Positions 61,293 to 64,000 of a DNA stretch of 64,000 bases are shown here, one piece after another. The DNA is from Furfurilactobacillus milii (GTDB lineage Bacteria > Bacillota > Bacilli > Lactobacillales > Lactobacillaceae): the NCBI RefSeq assembly GCF_009863985.1, contig NZ_WEZT01000015.1, positions 20,005-84,004 of the forward strand, given 5' to 3'. Made by a program: the position numbers and the translations under genes. The notes beneath the pieces were generated by a model. It had not been told where the DNA came from. It made no database searches and worked only from the letters and a program-made list of their open reading frames with translations. Each line of letters begins with the position of its first letter. Position 1 is the first letter of the stretch.

Positions 61293-62930
61293 GTGGACTA
61301 TCGTGAATCATTAATGGCACAAGGAAGTCAGCATCAACGAACGGCTGGCTTCTATGGTTGGGCCAGAGAACACCGGCAACTCTGGTTATGGTTAACGTTT
61401 GTACTCGTCGCCATAGCAGTGGAGCTGCCGTTTTTATTGAATAATCACCTGTTCGGCGGGTGGGACCAACAATTCCACGTCAATCGTATCGAAGAACTGT
61501 ATCTCTCTGCTAAAAATGGCGTATGGCATAACGCGATTAGCACATACACATTTCGTGGGTCTGGTCTTGGTATTCAAATCTTTTATCCATATGTCTTTCT
61601 GTATCCGTATGCGATATTGAGGTTGGTCGGTCTGCCAGGGATTATGGCGTTGTACCTAGGCAATGCTTTTTATATCGTCGCAAGTTGCTGGATTTCATAC
61701 TGGTGTATGCGCGTATTTCTAAAACTGCGAGCAGCACGGCGGCCAATCTCTGGAGCGTGGTTATTCGCCATCTTGTATAACCTTTCTGGCTACATGGTCT
61801 TTAATGAAACAGTGCGTTTCGACTTACCCGAAGCACAATCAATGATGTGGTATCCCATCTTATTTTTGGGCTTATACCTCACACTGACTGAACACCGACG
61901 TGGCTGGTTGTTGACAACGCTGGGTGCGACGATGCTTGTATACACGCACGTCTTGTCAGCTTTGTTGGCAGCTGGGATGGTCGTTGTCGTTCTAGCAATT
62001 GGTTGGCACTACCTTAATCGGTGGCAAACATGGCTGGATTTAGTACTCACAGCAGTGGCAACCGGCCTACTGAGTTTGCCAGAGCTACTGGGGATGCTTG
62101 GTACCACGAAACAAGTAACGGTGGCCTCACCGTTGATCGGATCGTTGGCAAAACAGGCTATTTCATCCTTCGTCGCAGTCGTCTTTGGTCTTGGCAATGT
62201 CACGAAAACGGGCTTGTTGACGCACGGCGTGACCTTGGGCACGATTGTCTTATTGGCACTTGTGGCGCTATGGATCGGTTTTCGTCATCTTGATCGGTTT
62301 GGCAAAACACTGGCGATTTTAAGCACGGTTCTGTTCTGGATGACGACAAAACTCTTTCCATGTCGTTTTCTGGAACATACGCCGATCAACCTAATTCAGC
62401 ATCCATGGCGGTTTTACACGTTTATCAGTTTCTTCGTCCTAGTCGCTTTTGTGCTCCTCGTTGATCGTACGCAATTACGTTTCAACTGGCAGGGCTGGAT
62501 TGTTGGCTTGTCACTGTTACTCACGATGGTGACCGGATTCGTCTACGCTGGTGTATCATCGCTGAAAGTGAGTGCCGATAGCTATGAACAGTTTGCAACG
62601 GATGCGAATTATTTCGATTACGCGCCCAAACGTAGTGTGCCTCGTCTGAAAGCTATCTATGCACATCAGGCAGTGGTCTTTGAAGACGGCAAAGCCATTA
62701 GTCATCCACATGTGAAAATGACTGCACAGCCTAATGGGATGACCATTCGGTTGCCAAAAACAGCAAGTGGTCACCAGGTAGACTTACCGGTTTTTAACTA
62801 CGGCAGTCAGCATTATGTGGTAAAAACGGATGATGCCAAAGGATTGCATGTGAGCGTCTCTGAACGTGGGACGGTACAGGTTCACGTGCCTGAGGGTGCA
62901 AAGAGAGTTTCTATTGAGTACCATAAATAA
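61293..62930 (+). CDS. Polytopic membrane protein (PTPS-related/YfhO-like)
   Basis: A 545-residue protein with about 11-12 membrane helices and a C-terminal soluble beta domain (about 420-545). The segment FGGWDQQFHVNRIEELYLSA, with Asp and His after the first helix, and GSGLGIQIFYPYVFLYPYAI are typical of membrane proteins annotated as 6-pyruvoyl-tetrahydropterin synthase-related, which resemble GT-C glycosyltransferases. It may act in envelope glycosylation, but this is inference. GTG at 61293 is preferred (GGGG at 8 nt). GTG at 61284 is possible. Confidence 0.75.
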   Translation: MDYRESLMAQGSQHQRTAGFYGWAREHRQLWLWLTFVLVAIAVELPFLLNNHLFGGWDQQFHVNRIEELYLSAKNGVWHNAISTYTFRGSGLGIQIFYPYVFLYPYAILRLVGLPGIMALYLGNAFYIVASCWISYWCMRVFLKLRAARRPISGAWLFAILYNLSGYMVFNETVRFDLPEAQSMMWYPILFLGLYLTLTEHRRGWLLTTLGATMLVYTHVLSALLAAGMVVVVLAIGWHYLNRWQTWLDLVLTAVATGLLSLPELLGMLGTTKQVTVASPLIGSLAKQAISSFVAVVFGLGNVTKTGLLTHGVTLGTIVLLALVALWIGFRHLDRFGKTLAILSTVLFWMTTKLFPCRFLEHTPINLIQHPWRFYTFISFFVLVAFVLLVDRTQLRFNWQGWIVGLSLLLTMVTGFVYAGVSSLKVSADSYEQFATDANYFDYAPKRSVPRLKAIYAHQAVVFEDGKAISHPHVKMTAQPNGMTIRLPKTASGHQVDLPVFNYGSQHYVVKTDDAKGLHVSVSERGTVQVHVPEGAKRVSIEYHK

Positions 62931-62940
62931 AAGTTTGCTG

Positions 62941-62971
62941 AGTGCTGTTCAGAAATGGACAGCACTTTTTT
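62941..62971 (+). terminator. Terminator after the polytopic membrane protein
   Basis: AGTGCTGTTC / GGACAGCACT stem followed by TTTTTT. Confidence 0.85.
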
Positions 62972-63050
62972 ATTGCCCAGACGAAAATGTTGATCAAATT
63001 ACGTATGTTTAGATATGAATTAAAAATAGCCTCAATACGTGCTTAAATAA

Positions 63051-63079
63051 TTGAAAAACAAACGTGTAGTACGTATAAT
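63051..63079 (+). promoter_or_regulatory. hicAB promoter
   Basis: TTGAAA (63051-63056), 17 bp, TATAAT (63074-63079). ACGT-containing inverted segments (TACGTGC ... GTACGTA) around it may serve as the HicB operator. Confidence 0.65.
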
Positions 63080-63097
63080 CTGAAAGAAGATTAAATT

Positions 63098-63331
63098 ATG
63101 ACATCACTATCTAAATTTCCACAAACGAGTCGAGAATTGATCAGATTATTAAAACAATATGGTTGGCAGGATGCATTAGGTGCTGACCACGGTGATCACC
63201 ACTTCATGACGCGACAGTATCAACGTACAAAGATTCCTATCAAGATGAGCCCAAGCAAGCTGCCCAAAAGCTACGTTAGGCTGGTTTTGTCTGAGGCGGG
63301 GTTAAAAGATTTATTTAAAGGAGGAAAGTAA
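63098..63331 (+). CDS. hicA: HicA-type mRNA interferase toxin
   Basis: A 77-residue protein with the HicA fold: TSRELIRLLKQYGWQ, then the catalytic His region GDHHFMTR, and IPIKMSPSKLPKSYVRLVL with SEAGL at the end. HicA cleaves mRNA when HicB is lost. It is the first gene of the pair, 2 nt before hicB, with a weak ribosome binding site that would keep toxin levels low. Confidence 0.88.
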   Translation: MTSLSKFPQTSRELIRLLKQYGWQDALGADHGDHHFMTRQYQRTKIPIKMSPSKLPKSYVRLVLSEAGLKDLFKGGK

Positions 63332-63333
63332 TT

Positions 63334-63729
63334 ATGTCTAAGGATGAAGTATTTTATCCCGCTATTTTTCACCATCAAGAAGACGGTGCTTTCACCGTTA
63401 AAGTGCCGGATTTAAAAGGTGCAGTGACGTATGGTAACGATATGATGACAGCGTTTCACAGCGCCCAAGATGTTATTGGCGGCTATTTGTTTTCTGAAAA
63501 ACACTATCCAGAGCCAACTGATGTCGCTGAAATCCCACTCGTTCCAGGCGACCAACTAGTAATTGTGCCATTGGATCTCAATGAATATCGTAGTCGGGAG
63601 CAACAAACCAAAAAGGTGAAGGTGACTGTGACGATTCCTGAAGGTTTACGCGATGAAGCCCGAGAACGGCACATTGTGTTATCGCATGTGCTGACCGAAG
63701 GGTTACGCAGAGAACTTGCCAATGACTAA
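63334..63729 (+). CDS. hicB: HicB-type antitoxin
   Basis: A 131-residue antitoxin. The N-terminal degenerate RNase H-like domain is YPAIFHHQEDGAFTVKVPDL with AVTYGNDMMTAFHSAQDVIG. The C-terminus (VKVTVTIPEGLRDEARERHI, then LSHVLTEGLRREL) is a ribbon-helix-helix DNA-binding domain. A strong AAAGGAGG site overlaps the end of hicA, so antitoxin should be made in excess. Confidence 0.9.
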   Translation: MSKDEVFYPAIFHHQEDGAFTVKVPDLKGAVTYGNDMMTAFHSAQDVIGGYLFSEKHYPEPTDVAEIPLVPGDQLVIVPLDLNEYRSREQQTKKVKVTVTIPEGLRDEARERHIVLSHVLTEGLRRELAND

Positions 63730-63807
63730 AATTCTGATTTATTTTCAAACGAGGTCAATGGTATGCTTGATGTACTATTAGTGAAACATGTTATATAAGT
63801 GATAATA

Positions 63808-63841
63808 GACAACCTAGAATCTGCTATTCTAGGCTGTTTTC
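63808..63841 (+). terminator. Terminator after hicB
   Basis: ACAACCTAGAAT / ATTCTAGGCTGT stem followed by TTTTC. Confidence 0.8.
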
Positions 63842-63859
63842 ATATTTAGGGGGATGCAA

Positions 63860-63905
63860 GTGGAAATTCAATTAGACAATTTAGGGATGAAATTTGGTCA
63901 GATGG
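63860..63905 (+). pseudogene. ABC transporter ATPase gene start, interrupted by IS30
   Basis: GTG at 63860 follows AGGGGG at 6 nt and opens a frame reading MEIQLDNLGMKFGQM. This resembles the first strand of many ABC ATPases (LDNLGKKFG). After 15 codons the IS30 inverted repeat begins at 63906. The rest of the gene lies beyond the element and outside the window. ABC identity from 15 residues is tentative. Confidence 0.5.
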
Positions 63906-64000
63906 TAGATTGCAAATTTAATCCGAATTTTTGGACAAATTTGTCAGCATGATCTGATAAGGTGTTTGCCAGTCAAGTATTTTAAGTGGTCTCTGATTAA
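63906..64000 (-). mobile_element. IS30-family insertion sequence, one end (cut by window edge)
   Basis: Starts with the inverted repeat TAGATTGCAAATTTAATCCG. The minus strand carries the last codons of an IS30 transposase, NQRPLKILDWQTPYQIMLTN then LSKNSD-stop (63918-64000). It is identical to the end of the MITE at 46436-46626. Whether the element is complete cannot be told. Confidence 0.85.
63918..64000 (-). CDS. IS30-family transposase, C-terminal fragment
   Basis: The visible tail NQRPLKILDWQTPYQI matches the conserved C-terminal NNRPRK...GWKTPYE region of IS30 integrase-type transposases. The stop TAA (63918-63920) lies within the terminal repeat. The rest of the gene is outside the window, so its integrity is unknown. 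Confidence 0.85.
   Translation of the reverse strand, partial: NQRPLKILDWQTPYQIMLTNLSKNSD

Noticed and set aside
1..64000. CRISPR array or prophage.
   Set aside because: No regularly spaced direct repeats and no phage structural, integrase or lysis genes were seen in the window.

Overview
The window looks like a chromosomal segment of a low-to-mid GC Lactobacillaceae species. The support is the RexAB-type recombination nuclease, CcpA-type cre sites, strong AGGAGG ribosome binding sites, an Fst-type toxin, IS30 ends, a Fem peptidoglycan-bridge ligase and an LPxTG adhesin. A heterofermentative lactobacillus with a Lys-type cell wall is a reasonable guess. The genus cannot be fixed from this sequence alone.

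Layout. 1-2.06 kb: the two halves of a heterodimeric ABC exporter (minus). 2.1-4.4 kb: a structured repeat, a second structured element, a 49-residue membrane protein and cardiolipin synthase. 4.4-15.6 kb: a complete acetylase-route diaminopimelate/lysine pathway. lysC-dapF (minus) and lysA-dapH-dapL-dapA-dapB-patA-asd (plus) diverge, and each arm has its own lysine riboswitch and terminator. 15.6-18.6 kb: PadR with a DUF4097 protein, then an XRE regulator with small membrane proteins. 18.6-19.1 kb: a putative ~455-nt RNA with its own promoter, terminator and cre box. 19.2-26.7 kb: rexB-rexA. 26.7-29.9 kb: DUF1836, DegV, HIT and ApbE proteins.

30.2-31.8 kb holds the most striking locus. Two nearly identical 86-nt serine-type tRNA-like genes sit just upstream of a FemABX-family aminoacyltransferase. 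Their anticodon arm is closed by a UUCG-like cap, so there is no usable anticodon. The only differences between the copies form one compensatory base pair in the T stem. I propose they are non-translating aminoacyl donors, probably Ser-tRNA, for peptidoglycan cross-bridge synthesis.

31.9-39.9 kb: a GNAT protein, an Fst-type toxin with antisense RNA, gnd, a thiolase, an LPxTG adhesin and a Mga-like regulator. 40-46.2 kb: two zinc alcohol dehydrogenases, an NmrA-like protein, an aldehyde dehydrogenase and a cytochrome b5-like protein, with two IS30-derived MITEs nearby. 46.7-57.5 kb: a secreted matrixin, zwf, glpK, an Rrf2-MMPL pair, an SdpI protein and NADH oxidase. 57.6-64 kb: twin small membrane proteins, a MutS2-like protein without Smr, an unknown protein, a polytopic membrane protein, HicAB, and an IS30 element interrupting an ABC ATPase gene.

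Three families of dispersed non-coding repeats run through the region. Family A (~200 nt, three copies) and family B (~160-220 nt, three copies) keep stems through paired base changes. Family C is a short element found at gene 3' ends. None matches a structured RNA class I recognise.
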